Below, in pieces: positions 35,039-44,334 of a stretch of 64,000 nt of DNA; within the stretch, counting starts at the first letter, position 1; each line of letters starts with the position of its first letter. Where the stretch lies: NCBI RefSeq assembly GCF_003955715.1, contig NZ_CP034463.1, forward strand, positions 9,920,001 through 9,984,000, in the 5' to 3' direction. A program made the position numbers and the translations under genes. The stretch comes from Streptomyces aquilus (GTDB taxonomy: Bacteria; Actinomycetota; Actinomycetes; Streptomycetales; Streptomycetaceae). Under the pieces are notes generated by a model. That model had not been told where the DNA came from. It ran no database searches and saw nothing but the letters and a program-made list of their open reading frames with translations.

Positions 35039-35446
35039 GGTATTCGTCTCCCCGCTCAAGAGATCGGATATAGGTCAAGCATTCACCAGCTCCGTGCGCC
35101 ACGCCCGTGGTACGAGCGGAGTTGATTTCTGGTTTCCAACGAGTCCACCAGCCCCATGGCAACGACTCGGGGCTCTAGAGGTGGTTGCCACACCTGACCC
35201 CTAGGCCTGCCGCCCAGCGCGGCCACCGGCGCCCGGCTTGCTTCCTGGATAAGAGGGCACTGAGGCATTCGACGCGGGAGTGAACCGGTGCACTCTACGA
35301 GGGCGTAGGCGGCGGGACGGCTGTCCCGTGGCTGGCTGGGGGCGTTGGTGTGTGTGGTTGTCGGAGGCTCGGGTGCCAAGGCCCGCGGCCGCTGGGGCGT
35401 GTGCGGGTCTTGGCCGCGGCCCGTTTTCTGGAGTAACTGGAGCAGC
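35039..35446. other. Intergenic between divergent genes
   Basis: About 400 bases between the flavin reductase and the MurG-like gene, which are transcribed away from each other, so both promoters lie here. No gene, clear operator or repeat could be supported. Confidence 0.4.
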
Positions 35447-36154
35447 ATGAGCAGCGATCACCGTCGGTTTCGTCTGATGGTGACGGGTGGCGGTACGGGC
35501 GGTCACACGTATCCGGCGCTGACGGCGGTGCGTACGCTTCAATCCCGTCTCGCGGCACAAGGCTCCGGGCTGGATGTGATGTGGGTGGGCGAGGTGGACA
35601 GCCTGGAGTTCAGAGTCGCGGCGGGGGAGGGGATCAGGTTCGCGTCGGTTGCGGTGGGCAAGATCCGCCGGTCGAAGAATCCCATCAAGCTGGTGTCTCC
35701 GGCGAACATTGCGGACATGAGCCGGGTGCCGCTTGGCGTGTTGCAGGCCCGGAAGGTGATCACCGGGTTCGGTCCGGATGTGGTGCTGGCGGCGGGCGGC
35801 TATGTGACGGTTCCGGGCGGTGTGGCGGCGACGCGGCTGTGCCGGGTTCCGTTGGTGGTGCATGAGGAGACGGTGCGGCTGGGTCTGGCGAATCGGACGC
35901 TGGCCGGGGCCGCGACCCGCATCGCGGTGTCCTCGCCGTCCACGCTGCCGCTGCTGCCCGAGAGTGTGCGTCCCGCAGCGGTGGTCACCGGTAACCCGGT
36001 GCGGCCTGAGGTCTTCACCGGCCAGGCGCACAAGCCCATCCATGCTCTGGGCCTGCAGGGCTTCGATGGGCGGCTGCCGACCGTGTACGTCACCGGCGGT
36101 GCGCAGGGTTCCCAGCAGGTCAACCATCCAGGGCGTTTCGTTCGGATCATCTGA
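35447..36154 (+). pseudogene. MurG-like glycosyltransferase truncated by an IS5-type element
   Basis: The N-terminal two thirds of a MurG-type GlcNAc transferase: LMVTGGGTGGHTYPALTAVR carries the donor-site Gly loop, VMWVGEVDSLEFRVAAGEG, ITGFGPDVVLAAGGYVTVPG and VTGNPVRPEVF are family motifs, and TVYVTGGAQGSQQVN is the second GGxGS loop. Directly after QQVN the frame enters the IS left end and stops at 36154. The rest of the UDP-binding domain is not found on the far side of the IS. It is a paralogue rather than the division-cluster murG, because no mur/fts genes are near. Confidence 0.8.
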
Positions 36155-37032
36155 TCGCTGGCCCGGGTGTGCCGTTGACTGACGCGCAGTGGGCGCGGAT
36201 TGAGCCGTTACTCCCGGACCGAACGCCGAGGCGGGGTGGCCGGTGGCGTGACCCCCCCGTGAGGTGATCGACGCCATCGCCTTCAAGTTCCAGACCGGAA
36301 CCCAGTGGGTCCATCTCCCGGCGAAGTACGGCAACTGGAGAGGCGTCTACAACCGGCTGCGCGTGTGGGCCGTCGACGGTACTTGGGAGCGGGTGTTCAC
36401 CGCGCTGACGGCCCAGGCCGACGCCGACGAAGACCTCAACTGGGCCGTCTCGGTGGACTCCACCATCGTGCGCGCTCACCAGCACGCGGCAGGAGCCCGA
36501 AAAAAAAGGGGCCCTGCCGGCGAACCGGACGATCACGCCATCGGCCGGTCCCCCGGCGGACTGACCACGAAGATCCACCTGGTGGCCGCCGGCCGCTGCC
36601 GCCCACTGGCGTTCGTCCTGACTGCAGGACAAGCAGGTGACGCCCCTGCTTTCGAGCGGGTCACGGCCCGCCTGCGAGTGCCCTGACAGCGTGGTCGGCT
36701 CGCACCACCCCGGAAGTCGTCCTGGCCGACAAGGAGTACTCCTCGCGTGCCATCCGCACACACCTGCGCAAGCGCGGGATCCGTGCGGTCTCCCCGTTCC
36801 GGCCGGTGAGCAGGCACACCGCCTCCGACGCGGCAGCCAGGGTGGCAGGCCGCCTGCCTTCGACCACGAGACCTACAAGCACCGCAACACCGTGGAGCGG
36901 TGCATCAACCGCCTCAAGCAGTGGCGCGGCATCGCCACCCAATACGAGAAGACAACCACGATCTACCTGGCCGGACTCCACGTCGCAGGAATCCTTTTTG
37001 TGGTCCGCACAGTGATCCAAACGAAAGTCCCT
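36130..37032 (+). mobile_element. IS5-family insertion sequence, about 903 bases, inactive
   Basis: The ends are imperfect inverted repeats: left AGGGCGTTTCGTTCGGATCA and right (complement) AGGGACTTTCGTTTGGATCA, 17 of 20 bases the same. Inside is an IS5-type DDE transposase split over frames: LTDAQWARIEPLLPDRTPRR, a frameshift at a run of C near 36250, IDAIAFKFQTGTQWVHLPAK, VSVDSTIVRAHQHAAGARKK (first Asp region), TKIHLVAAGRCRPLAFVLTA, a second frameshift near 36686, VVLADKEYSSRAIRTHLRKR and NTVERCINRLKQWRGIATQY (catalytic Glu). No target duplication is visible, consistent with loss of the adjoining murG end. Confidence 0.8.
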
Positions 37033-37135
37033 AGTCCTCACGCAATGTGACAGCCAGTCAGTCCACTCGGGACGACACACCGCTCTAGTTCGAAGTCCCC
37101 ATAATGAGGCGGTCGTGTCGGGAGAGAGGACGGCG

Positions 37136-37687
37136 ATGGGTGGAGGATCTCTGGATCGGGCTTGGTCAGGCGTGGAGCAGTGGCTTGGGGTGATGGCACC
37201 CGCGAGCTGGGCCGCGCTCCGGCCGCCCGCTGATCCCGCGGCGATCGCGAGGGCACAGGAGGAAACGGGGGCCGAGTTTCCCGACCAGCTGGTACGTCTC
37301 TTCGAACTGCATGACGGCGCCGACCACACCGAAGCGGGCGCCTTCTTCCCGGGCGAGGCACGGCTGCTCTCCGTCCAGGAGGCCACCGTGCTGACCAGAA
37401 GGCTGAGCGGTTCCATCGACAGCGACGAGGTTCTCGGGGTGTGGTGGCACCCGCAGTGGATTCCCTTCTCGGCCAACCACGACGGGGCCAGTTGCTGCTT
37501 CGTCGACGCTCGTCCCGGGCCCGGCTACGGGAAGGTGGGCTATTTCTTCATGGAGAGCGGCGGAGAGTGCGGGCGGTGGGATTCGCTCGCCTCTTTCACC
37601 GAGAACCTGGCCGACGCGGTCGAGAACGTCACGAAACTGCGCGGCTATGTGCCTTTCGTCAAGGACGACGCACTGTCCTGGGACTGA
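37136..37687 (+). CDS. SMI1/KNR4-family protein
   Basis: About 183 residues from ATG 37136 (GAGAGG upstream; a GTG at 37115 is also in frame). Family marks are LRPPADPAAIARAQEETGAE, FPDQLVRLFELHDGADHTEA and WWHPQWIPFSANHDGASCCF then VDARPGPGYGKVGYF. SMI1/KNR4 (SUKH) proteins in bacteria are often immunity proteins against polymorphic toxins, otherwise scaffold-like. No toxin is adjacent, and the gene is boxed in by an IS5 element and ISL3 debris, so it may be an orphan immunity gene. Confidence 0.82.
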   Translation: MGGGSLDRAWSGVEQWLGVMAPASWAALRPPADPAAIARAQEETGAEFPDQLVRLFELHDGADHTEAGAFFPGEARLLSVQEATVLTRRLSGSIDSDEVLGVWWHPQWIPFSANHDGASCCFVDARPGPGYGKVGYFFMESGGECGRWDSLASFTENLADAVENVTKLRGYVPFVKDDALSWD

Positions 37688-38060
37688 ACGAATGGCGGGG
37701 GCTTCGAACCCTGCTGACGGCATGGATAACCAAGGAGAACCTCCGCAACCTCCTCGCGCGCGCCTGCACCGGCGCCGACCGCCATCAAGTCGGCCACGCC
37801 CGCTGGAAGTTCCTCACCTGGTGCGCTAACTCCGACATCCACGACGTGAGGCAACTCGCCGTCACCGTCGACCGCTGGTGGCCGGAGATCGAAGCGTTCA
37901 TCGACACCGGGCACAGCAACGCCAGGAGCGAAGGCATCAACCGCGTGATCAAGCTCGTCGCGCGCAACGCGTTCGGCTTCCGCAATGCCGACAACCAACG
38001 ACTACGGACACGCTACGTCACCACACGCCGAGCCCGCGGACACCTCCGCACCGCTCAACT
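37688..38060 (+). mobile_element. ISL3-family transposase, C-terminal fragment
   Basis: An uninterrupted plus-strand stretch of about 120 codons reads ACTGADRHQVGHARWKFLTW, LAVTVDRWWPEIEAFIDTGH, SNARSEGINRVIKLVARNAF and GFRNADNQRLRTRYVTTRRA, the C-terminal catalytic part of ISL3 transposases (TxAKSEGxNRxIK with the DDE Glu). The N-terminal part is missing, so it is not active. Confidence 0.8.
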
Positions 38061-38083
38061 TCGAAGACCCGGAAAAGGTCGAC

Positions 38084-38190
38084 GGTTCCGCGGGGATCGT
38101 CTACATCGCATTCGTCGTGGACGTGTTCTCCCGAGCGATCGTGGGCTGGTCCGCCGCCACCAGCAACCGGGCCAAGGCGGATGTGCGCCC
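38084..38190 (+). mobile_element. IS3-family transposase scrap
   Basis: VYIAFVVDVFSRAIVGWSAA then TSNRAKA matches the first DDE-Asp segment of IS3 orfB integrase-type transposases (YxAxVxDxFSRxIVGW). About 35 codons remain, directly fused to the ISL3 tail on the left and the replication-relaxation fragment on the right. Confidence 0.65.
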
Positions 38191-38192
38191 TA

Positions 38193-38600
38193 GAGGGCGA
38201 ACACCGGCGCAAACTCCGCGACTTCGTGGAGGTCGACCGCACCACCATGAGCAGCGAGCGCCTGGCCGTGAAACTGATCGAGTACGCCAGGCTGTTCCAG
38301 TACGAAGCCCAGCCCGTCGGCCGCCGCCGAACCGCGACCACCGGCCCGGCGTGGCTGCGCTGGTATCCCGTCTTTCCTCGCGTGCCGTTCGTCCTCACCG
38401 GTGCTTCCCGAGCAAGGCTGGCGGACCGCATCAGTGATCTGCAGGCCATGACCGCCCAACACCCGCTCGTCGCCGCCCTCGCCAGGGAGGTACCACTGGG
38501 CGCCACCGTTCTCGAGGACATCGAAAAGCACGGCCCGACCGCACAGGTATGGGTCCCCGCTGGCTGACCGCAGGCGACCCCCGCCCCTGGACCAGCCTGT
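38193..38600 (+). pseudogene. Replication-relaxation family protein, C-terminal fragment (copy A of inverted pair)
   Basis: Residues EHRRKLRDFVEVDRTTMSSE, RLAVKLIEYARLFQYEAQ, AWLRWYPVFPRVPFVLTG and LVAALAREVPLGATVLEDIE with stop at 38567 match the replication-relaxation (MobC-like) family of actinomycete conjugative plasmids. The N-terminal part is missing. An inverted, closely similar copy lies at 43475-43872; the similarity continues past the stop to about 38600. The two copies bracket the cellulase cluster. Confidence 0.72.
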
Positions 38601-38855
38601 GATCAGATCGACCGGGTACGCAGGCGAACTCCTCGCCGTAACCGGAGTAGTTGAGATGCCGAGCAGCCCAGAACCCTCTCCTGACACCTGCTCAAGTGGC
38701 GAGAGTTCGGAGGGTCGCGAAGGACTGCCGAGCACCGCGGTCCGGGCCGCGACGAGGGCCGGGCACGTGCCCCAGCCCGGACACGGCGAAACTCGACAGA
38801 AACGCGACCCCTTGTCAGGGTCATGCCCCTCTTCTACAGTCCCGAATACGGCGAC

Positions 38856-38873
38856 TGTGGGAGCGCTCCCACA
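38856..38873. promoter_or_regulatory. CebR operator
   Basis: TGTGGGAGCGCTCCCACA is a perfect 18-base palindrome containing TGGGAGCGCTCCCA, the published binding site of the LacI-type cellobiose/cellotriose sensor CebR in Streptomyces. It lies about 100 bases before the expansin-like gene. CebR should repress this cluster until cello-oligosaccharides appear. No cebR gene is in the window. Confidence 0.9.
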
Positions 38874-38971
38874 AGGAGGCGTGCTCCAGCGCTCACCCCC
38901 TCACCCCCCTCACTCCAAGAGGGGTCCCACACGAACGTCACGGCGCCCCGTCCCGAAGAAGGCGGACCCCC

Positions 38972-40282
38972 ATGCAGCTTCTTTCGATCCACCGCTCGCC
39001 CGCCCGAAAGCGCATTGCTGTGTTGCTGGCAGCACTTTGCTGTGCCGCGTTTCCCGTCGTGGCCGCAACCGCCCAGCCGCCCATGGCGAGCGCCGCCGCC
39101 ACTGAGGTCCTGGGCAACGCGACCCACTTCGACGGGCTCGGGAGCCCCTACGGCGGCTGTGGTCTGCCGCAGCGCGAACTGGACAGCCAGGACTTCGTGG
39201 CGCTCAACGTGTTCAACACACCCGGCGACTACTCGGGCTCCTACCCGCGCCCGGTGCCGGACTCAAAGGCATCGATCAAGGGTGCCTTCGACAACGGCCG
39301 CAACTGCGGCCGCTGGGTCAAGGTCACCATCGGGGATTACTGCACCGGCACCAACGACGGCGCCCCTGGCCAGCCCTTCTGCCGCAACGGCTCCTGGGTG
39401 GCCGACAAGTACAACGGCGCCACCCTGACCATGCTCGTCGCGGACAGCTGTGCCGATGCCAACGCCTGGTGCCGGGACGACCCGAACCACCTCGACCTGG
39501 CGACCGATTCCCTCAACCGCTTCCGGATCGGCGGCACCCCCGTGGGGGCGATGTACCCGGACCGCTGGAACAACCGTCATGTGTCCTGGAGCTTCGTCCC
39601 GGCTCCGGACTACAGCGGCGACATCCGTATCGGCTTCCTCAGGGGAGCCCAGCGGTACTGGCCCGCCATCGCCGTCTCCCATTTGCCCAACGGCGTCCAC
39701 GGCATCCAGTACCTGGCGAACGGCACTTGGACCGACGCCACCATGAACAGCGACATGGGGCAGTCCTATGTCATCGGCGCGACGGCCTCCGGCGGAAGCG
39801 ACTTCACCATACGGATCCGCGACGCCGCCGACGCCTGGCTGGGCGGCGGCCGTACGTACTCCTTCTCGCTGCCGTCGGGCTGCGCGGGAGGCTGCGCGCA
39901 GGACTACACCGCCGTCCCCTACGCCACTGACACCTCTGGAGGGACACCGTCTCCCACTCCCGCGCCGAGCCCCTCCGGCGACACCGCCTGCACGGCGCAG
40001 TGGAAGCTGACCGGCTCATGGCAGGGCGGGTACCAGGCTGACGTCACGGTCACCAACACCGGGTCCCGGCCGATCACCGGCTGGTCGGTACACCACACCC
40101 TGCCGGGCGGTGTGACCGTGGCGAACCGCTGGAACGCGGTGGTGGATCCGTCCCGTCCCGCCACCACCGTGCACAACGCCTCCTACAACGGCTCCCTCGC
40201 GCCAGGCGCATCGACGACCTGGGGGATGACGCTCAGCGGCGACGACCGAGACCTCGGCACACCCCTCTGCACCGCGTCCTGA
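38972..40282 (+). CDS. Secreted expansin-like protein with CBM2
   Basis: A 436-residue exoprotein. Signal peptide to about residue 41 (RIAVLLAALCCAAFPVVAA). The next 300 residues contain an RlpA/expansin-like double-psi barrel (GNATHFDGLGSPYGGCGLPQ, VALNVFNTPGDYSGSYPRPV, VADSCADANAWCRDDPNHLD) and an expansin-type second domain (YWPAIAVSHLPNGVHGIQYL). A Pro/Ser/Thr linker leads to a C-terminal CBM2 (ACTAQWKLTGSWQGGYQADV, WNAVVDPSRPATTVHNASYN). It probably loosens cellulose without hydrolysis. First gene after the CebR box. Confidence 0.82.
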   Translation: MQLLSIHRSPARKRIAVLLAALCCAAFPVVAATAQPPMASAAATEVLGNATHFDGLGSPYGGCGLPQRELDSQDFVALNVFNTPGDYSGSYPRPVPDSKASIKGAFDNGRNCGRWVKVTIGDYCTGTNDGAPGQPFCRNGSWVADKYNGATLTMLVADSCADANAWCRDDPNHLDLATDSLNRFRIGGTPVGAMYPDRWNNRHVSWSFVPAPDYSGDIRIGFLRGAQRYWPAIAVSHLPNGVHGIQYLANGTWTDATMNSDMGQSYVIGATASGGSDFTIRIRDAADAWLGGGRTYSFSLPSGCAGGCAQDYTAVPYATDTSGGTPSPTPAPSPSGDTACTAQWKLTGSWQGGYQADVTVTNTGSRPITGWSVHHTLPGGVTVANRWNAVVDPSRPATTVHNASYNGSLAPGASTTWGMTLSGDDRDLGTPLCTAS

Positions 40283-40302
40283 CTCCCGTCGAGAGAGTGA
40301 TC

Positions 40303-41481
40303 ATGGCCATGACTTCATTACGCGTGCGCCGCCACCGGCTGCCTCTGTGGGCATTGGTGCTGACGGTGGTGGCGGTTGCCCTTCCCGCCATCGCGACGTC
40401 GCACGCACAGGGCGCAGTGACGGGCTGCACGGTCACGTACACCACCAACGAGTGGTCCGGCGGCTTCACCGCCCAGATCCGCGTCACGAATCTCGGCGCC
40501 ACCCTGAACGGCTGGCGGCTGGAATGGGCCTACGGCGGCGACCAGCAGGTCACGTCCGCCTGGAACGCGCAGGTCACCCAGTCGGGCAGCGCGGTGACCG
40601 CCGTGAACGCCGCGCACAATGCCGCGCTCGCCACCGGCGGGTCCGTGGACTTCGGCCTCCAGGGCACCTGGCGCACCGCGGACCCCGCCCCCACCGCCTT
40701 CGCCCTCAACGGCGCTCCGTGCGGCGGAACCACGACTCCCACGCCGACTACGACGCCGACGCCGACTCCGACGGCCACGGCTCCGGCCGAATGCGCCGGG
40801 GCCGGGGCGACGATCTGCTCCGACTTCGAGGACCAGAGCGGCACCGTACCCTCGGGCGACTGGCAGACCACGGCACCTGACTGCCAGGGAACGGGGAGGG
40901 TCAGCGTCGACACGTCCGTCGCCTACAGCGGCACCAGGTCGCTGCGCGTCGACGGCGGCGCCGGCTACTGCAACCACGTCTTCGCAGCCTCCACCCGCGA
41001 TCTGTCCTCCGTCGGGCCTGTGGTGTACGTGCGGATGCGGGTCCGGCACACCACCGCCCTGCCCCTCAACCACGTCACCTTCGTGTCCATGCCGGACGCC
41101 TCCCAGGGCGGTAAGGCGCTGCGCGTCGGCGGGCAGAACGGCGCGCTGCAGTGGAACCGTGAGAGCGACGACGCGACGTTGCCGGAACAGAGCCCGGCGG
41201 GTGTCTCGCTCAGCACCCCGCTGGCGACCGGCCGGTGGCTGTGCCTGCGGTACCAGATCGACACCACTACCCAGTCCATGCGCACCTGGGTCGACGACCA
41301 GGAGATCGCCGGACTGCACGTGGACGGGGTGCCGACCCAGAACGTCGACGGACAGTGGCTCGCCCGCAGGACCCCTCCCCGCCCCACCGGCCTGCGCCTG
41401 GGCTGGGAGAGCTACGGCACCGGAGACGACACTCTCTGGTTCGACGACGTGGCCCTGGGCTCCTCACCCATCGGCTGCTGA
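40303..41481 (+). CDS. Secreted Cip1-like protein with CBM2
   Basis: A 392-residue exoprotein. The signal peptide (about 1-38) is followed by CBM2 (GCTVTYTTNEWSGGFTAQIR, WNAQVTQSGSAVTAVNAAHN), a Thr/Pro linker (TTPTPTTTPTPTPT) and a domain with DFEDQSG, DGGAGYCNHVFAAS, NHVTFVSMPDASQGGKALRV, LQWNRESDDATLPEQSP, MRTWVDDQEIAGLH and LGWESYGTGDDTLWFDDV. This matches Cip1, the cellulose-induced protein of Trichoderma with a lyase-like jelly-roll fold. It starts 21 bases after the expansin gene, so it is co-transcribed. The reaction is not established for the family. Confidence 0.8.
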   Translation: MAMTSLRVRRHRLPLWALVLTVVAVALPAIATSHAQGAVTGCTVTYTTNEWSGGFTAQIRVTNLGATLNGWRLEWAYGGDQQVTSAWNAQVTQSGSAVTAVNAAHNAALATGGSVDFGLQGTWRTADPAPTAFALNGAPCGGTTTPTPTTTPTPTPTATAPAECAGAGATICSDFEDQSGTVPSGDWQTTAPDCQGTGRVSVDTSVAYSGTRSLRVDGGAGYCNHVFAASTRDLSSVGPVVYVRMRVRHTTALPLNHVTFVSMPDASQGGKALRVGGQNGALQWNRESDDATLPEQSPAGVSLSTPLATGRWLCLRYQIDTTTQSMRTWVDDQEIAGLHVDGVPTQNVDGQWLARRTPPRPTGLRLGWESYGTGDDTLWFDDVALGSSPIGC

Positions 41482-41672
41482 CGCCCGCATGCAACGTGCC
41501 GGGCCGACAGGACCTGAACGCGCGACAGTTGTCGATTCCTCGATCCGTACGGCGCGCAGCACCCGCTGGTGGACCGGTCAACTGCCAGCCCTCGGGCTGG
41601 GCCCCTGGCTCACCCGTCCGTCAATCAGATGGGTAACGAGCTCATCGATCCCTTACGCAACAAGGAGATCAA

Positions 41673-43169
41673 GTGAAACGTCGTGACACCTTGATAGCCA
41701 CCGGCGCCGCCGGTGCACTGATCCTGGGTGGCCTTGCCCTCGCCACCCTGCCCGCATCGGCAGCCGCCACCGGCTGCTCGGTCGCGTACAAGGTGCAGAG
41801 CGAATGGCCGGGAGGGTTCACCGCGGACCTGACCATCACCAATCTCGGCTCCCCCGTGCGAGGGTGGACCGCGACCTTCGACTTCCCGAACTCCGACCAG
41901 AAGGTCACCAACGGCTGGAGTGCCACCTGGACACAGTCCGGAACCCACGTCTCCGCCACCAACCTCGACTGGAACGGGACGCTGGACACGGGCGGGTCGG
42001 CGTCCATCGGGTTCAACGGCGCGTGGAAGGGCGCCAATCCGCAACCCGCGTCGGTTGCGCTCAACGGCGTGACCTGCACCGGCTCGGTGACATCCCCGAC
42101 CCCCAGCCCCACCACCACTCCGACCGCCGGTCCCAGCGGTCCCGCCCCGGAGCTGAAGGTCTCCGGCAACAAGATCGTCACCGCGAGCGGCAAGCCGTAC
42201 CGGCTGCTGGGCGTGGACCGCTCCAGCGGTGAATACGCTTGTGTTCAGGGCAAGGGACAGTGGGACGGCGGCCCGGTCGACCAGGCTTCCGTCGACGCGA
42301 TGAAGACCTGGAACATCCACGCGGTACGTGTGCCGTTGAACGAGGAATGCTGGCTCGGCCTCAACGGCTCGCCCAAGGGGACCGCTTACCAGCAGGGCGT
42401 CAAAGATTACGTCGACCTGCTGGTCGCCAATGGCATCACCCCGATCCTCGACCTGCACTGGACGCGGGGCGCCTATACCAACGGGCCGGACTGGCACTGC
42501 AAGGACGCCACCGCGACCTGCCAGAAACCCATGCCGGACGCGCAGTACGCCCCCCAGTTCTGGACCGGTGTCGCAGGCGCCTTCAAGGGCAATGACGCCG
42601 TCGTCCTCGATCTGTTCAACGAGCCGTACCCGGAGATCGCCGCCGACTGGGACAAGACCGTCGGCTGGCAGTGCTGGCGCGACGGCGGCACCTGCACGGG
42701 CCTTCCGTACGAGACGGCCGGCATGCAGGACCTGGTCGACGCGGTCCGGGCCACCGGCGCGACCAACGTCCTCATGCTGGGTGGCCTTGAGTGGGCCAAT
42801 GACATGCGCGAGTGGCTGACGCACATGCCGAACGACCCGCTGAACAACATCGCGGCGTCATGGCATTCGTACAGCTTCAACGCCTGTGCGACAGTGTCCT
42901 GCTGGGACAGCCAGGTCGCCCCGCTCGCACAACAAGTTCCGGTCGTCATCGGTGAGTTCGGCCAGGACAACTGCGGCTTCGACTACATGCAGCAGTTGGT
43001 GGACTGGGCCGACGCGCACAACATGAGTTATCTCGCGTGGACCTGGAACCCCTGGGGCTGCAGCAGTGGTGGCGTGCTCATCAAGGACTGGGCGGGCACC
43101 CCGGAACCCGGCGTCGGAGAGGGCCTGAAGGCCCACCTGATCAGCCAAGACCCCTACTCGACCCCATAA
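41673..43169 (+). CDS. GH5 endoglucanase with N-terminal CBM2
   Basis: A 498-residue secreted cellulase. Start GTG 41673 with AAGGAG at 41662-41667. Signal 1-31; CBM2 about 33-131 (GCSVAYKVQSEWPGGFTADL, WNGTLDTGGSASIGFNGAWK); Thr/Pro linker; GH5 domain about 160-490 with acid/base Glu317 in DLFNEPYPE, nucleophile Glu428 in VVIGEFGQDNC, and the RVPLNEECWLG and DLHWTRGAYTN substrate-side motifs. It cuts beta-1,4-glucans outside the cell. Third gene of the CebR-controlled cluster, although the 190-base gap before it may hold a second promoter. Confidence 0.9.
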   Translation: MKRRDTLIATGAAGALILGGLALATLPASAAATGCSVAYKVQSEWPGGFTADLTITNLGSPVRGWTATFDFPNSDQKVTNGWSATWTQSGTHVSATNLDWNGTLDTGGSASIGFNGAWKGANPQPASVALNGVTCTGSVTSPTPSPTTTPTAGPSGPAPELKVSGNKIVTASGKPYRLLGVDRSSGEYACVQGKGQWDGGPVDQASVDAMKTWNIHAVRVPLNEECWLGLNGSPKGTAYQQGVKDYVDLLVANGITPILDLHWTRGAYTNGPDWHCKDATATCQKPMPDAQYAPQFWTGVAGAFKGNDAVVLDLFNEPYPEIAADWDKTVGWQCWRDGGTCTGLPYETAGMQDLVDAVRATGATNVLMLGGLEWANDMREWLTHMPNDPLNNIAASWHSYSFNACATVSCWDSQVAPLAQQVPVVIGEFGQDNCGFDYMQQLVDWADAHNMSYLAWTWNPWGCSSGGVLIKDWAGTPEPGVGEGLKAHLISQDPYSTP

Positions 43170-43474
43170 CCCAGTGCCCAGGTTCTCACCCGGGTCACCA
43201 ACGACGAACCGGCCGATGCGGAAATCGTGCTGGCCCCCTCCCAGCCCACCGGCACCACCAGGTCTCACTGCGCGGACGAGACGCTGGAACTGCTGGAGCC
43301 CAAGGTGAGGGAGGCGTTCCACCATCCTGCAGAGTCCCGACTGTCGCAGAGGAAGGATTCTCTGGGCGATTGGGGCTCATGGCCGGTTGCTCGGCGGTTT
43401 CCGTTTGACTGCTGCTGGGCTTCCAGCTGAACGGTTCAGGCAGGCTCTGGCCCGGAGGCGTTCTGGTCACCGCT
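43170..43474. other. Right flank of the cellulase cluster
   Basis: About 300 bases. A plus-strand scrap reads VTNDEPADAEIVLAPSQPTG, which looks coding but is not identified. No terminator-like stem or full gene is evident. Confidence 0.35.
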
Positions 43475-43872
43475 CGGCCCAGGGGCGGGGGTTCGCCTCC
43501 GGCTAGTGGTACCCATACTGGTGCGGTCGGGCCGTGTTGTTCGATGTCTTCCAGGATGGCCGCTCCCAGGGGGACTTCGCGGGCGAGGGCGGCGACGAGC
43601 GGGTGTTGGGCGGTCATGGCCTGCGGGTCACTGATGCGGTCCGCCAGCCTTGCTCGGGAAACACCGGTGAGGACGAACGGCACGCGAGGAAAGACGGGAT
43701 ACCAGCGCAGCCATGCCGGGCCGGTGGTGGCGGTTCGGCGGCAGTGGGCTTCGTACTGGAACAGCCTGGCGTACTCGATCAGTTTCACGGCCAAGCGTTC
43801 GCTGCTCATGGTGGTGCGGTCGACCTCGACGAAGGCGCGCAGTTTGCGCCGATGTTCGCACTCGATGGTCAT
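43475..43872 (-). pseudogene. Replication-relaxation fragment (copy B of inverted pair)
   Basis: Read from ATG 43872 on the minus strand: CEHRRKLRAFVEVDRTTMSS, ERLAVKLIEYARLFQYEAH, AWLRWYPVFPRVPFVLTGVS and REVPLGAAILEDIEQHGPTA. It is nearly identical to copy A at 38193 but in the opposite orientation, and lacks the PVG RR residues of copy A. Its stop has been lost by small changes, and the copied sequence continues to about 43475. It is fused upstream to an IS1182-type remnant. Confidence 0.72.
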
Positions 43873-43877
43873 GTAGT

Positions 43878-44174
43878 GCAGGACCTTCCAGCTGATGATG
43901 TGTCCGTGCCGCGCGGAGCGGGCCGAGGTGTCGTAAGGCGAGACGACCGCCCTCGACGACGGCGGCAGACCCGCCCCACCCTCCTTCGCGGCGGTGCGCC
44001 GGCGCAGCTGTCCCGCGGCGTCACGGTGATAGTTCTGCTGGCAAGAATCCTGGTCACGGGCTTGGTGGGGTTCTTCCCCAGGCGCACCGGCCGGCCGTAG
44101 CGCAGCCCCCAGCCCTCGTCGACCAGCTCGTCCAGCAGATGAGGCGAGATACCCGCGACTCTCAACCCCTCTCC
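43878..44174 (-). mobile_element. IS1182-family transposase remnant
   Basis: On the minus strand GISPHLLDELVDEGWGLRYG and RPVRLGKNPTKPVTRILA are followed, after a frameshift, by QNYHRDAAGQLRRRTA, GLPPSSRAVVSPYDTSARSA and RHGHIISWK. The last block matches the IS1182 motif LPPSxxxIxSPYDxxARYxxK. Both ends are missing; the right flank is fused to the replication-relaxation copy. Confidence 0.6.
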
Positions 44175-44334
44175 CTGAGGCCCATGTTCTCTCCCCCTCG
44201 GATGGAGGGTGCAGGGGCGTAACACGGCGGCACCGGTCGTGCCGTGCCACGCCTCTGCGTCGATGTTCGTTCCGGCTCCAGGCGGGCGAGCAGCGATTCG
44301 CAGGTGCTCGAATCGCGGGGGACGGAGGGGCAGG

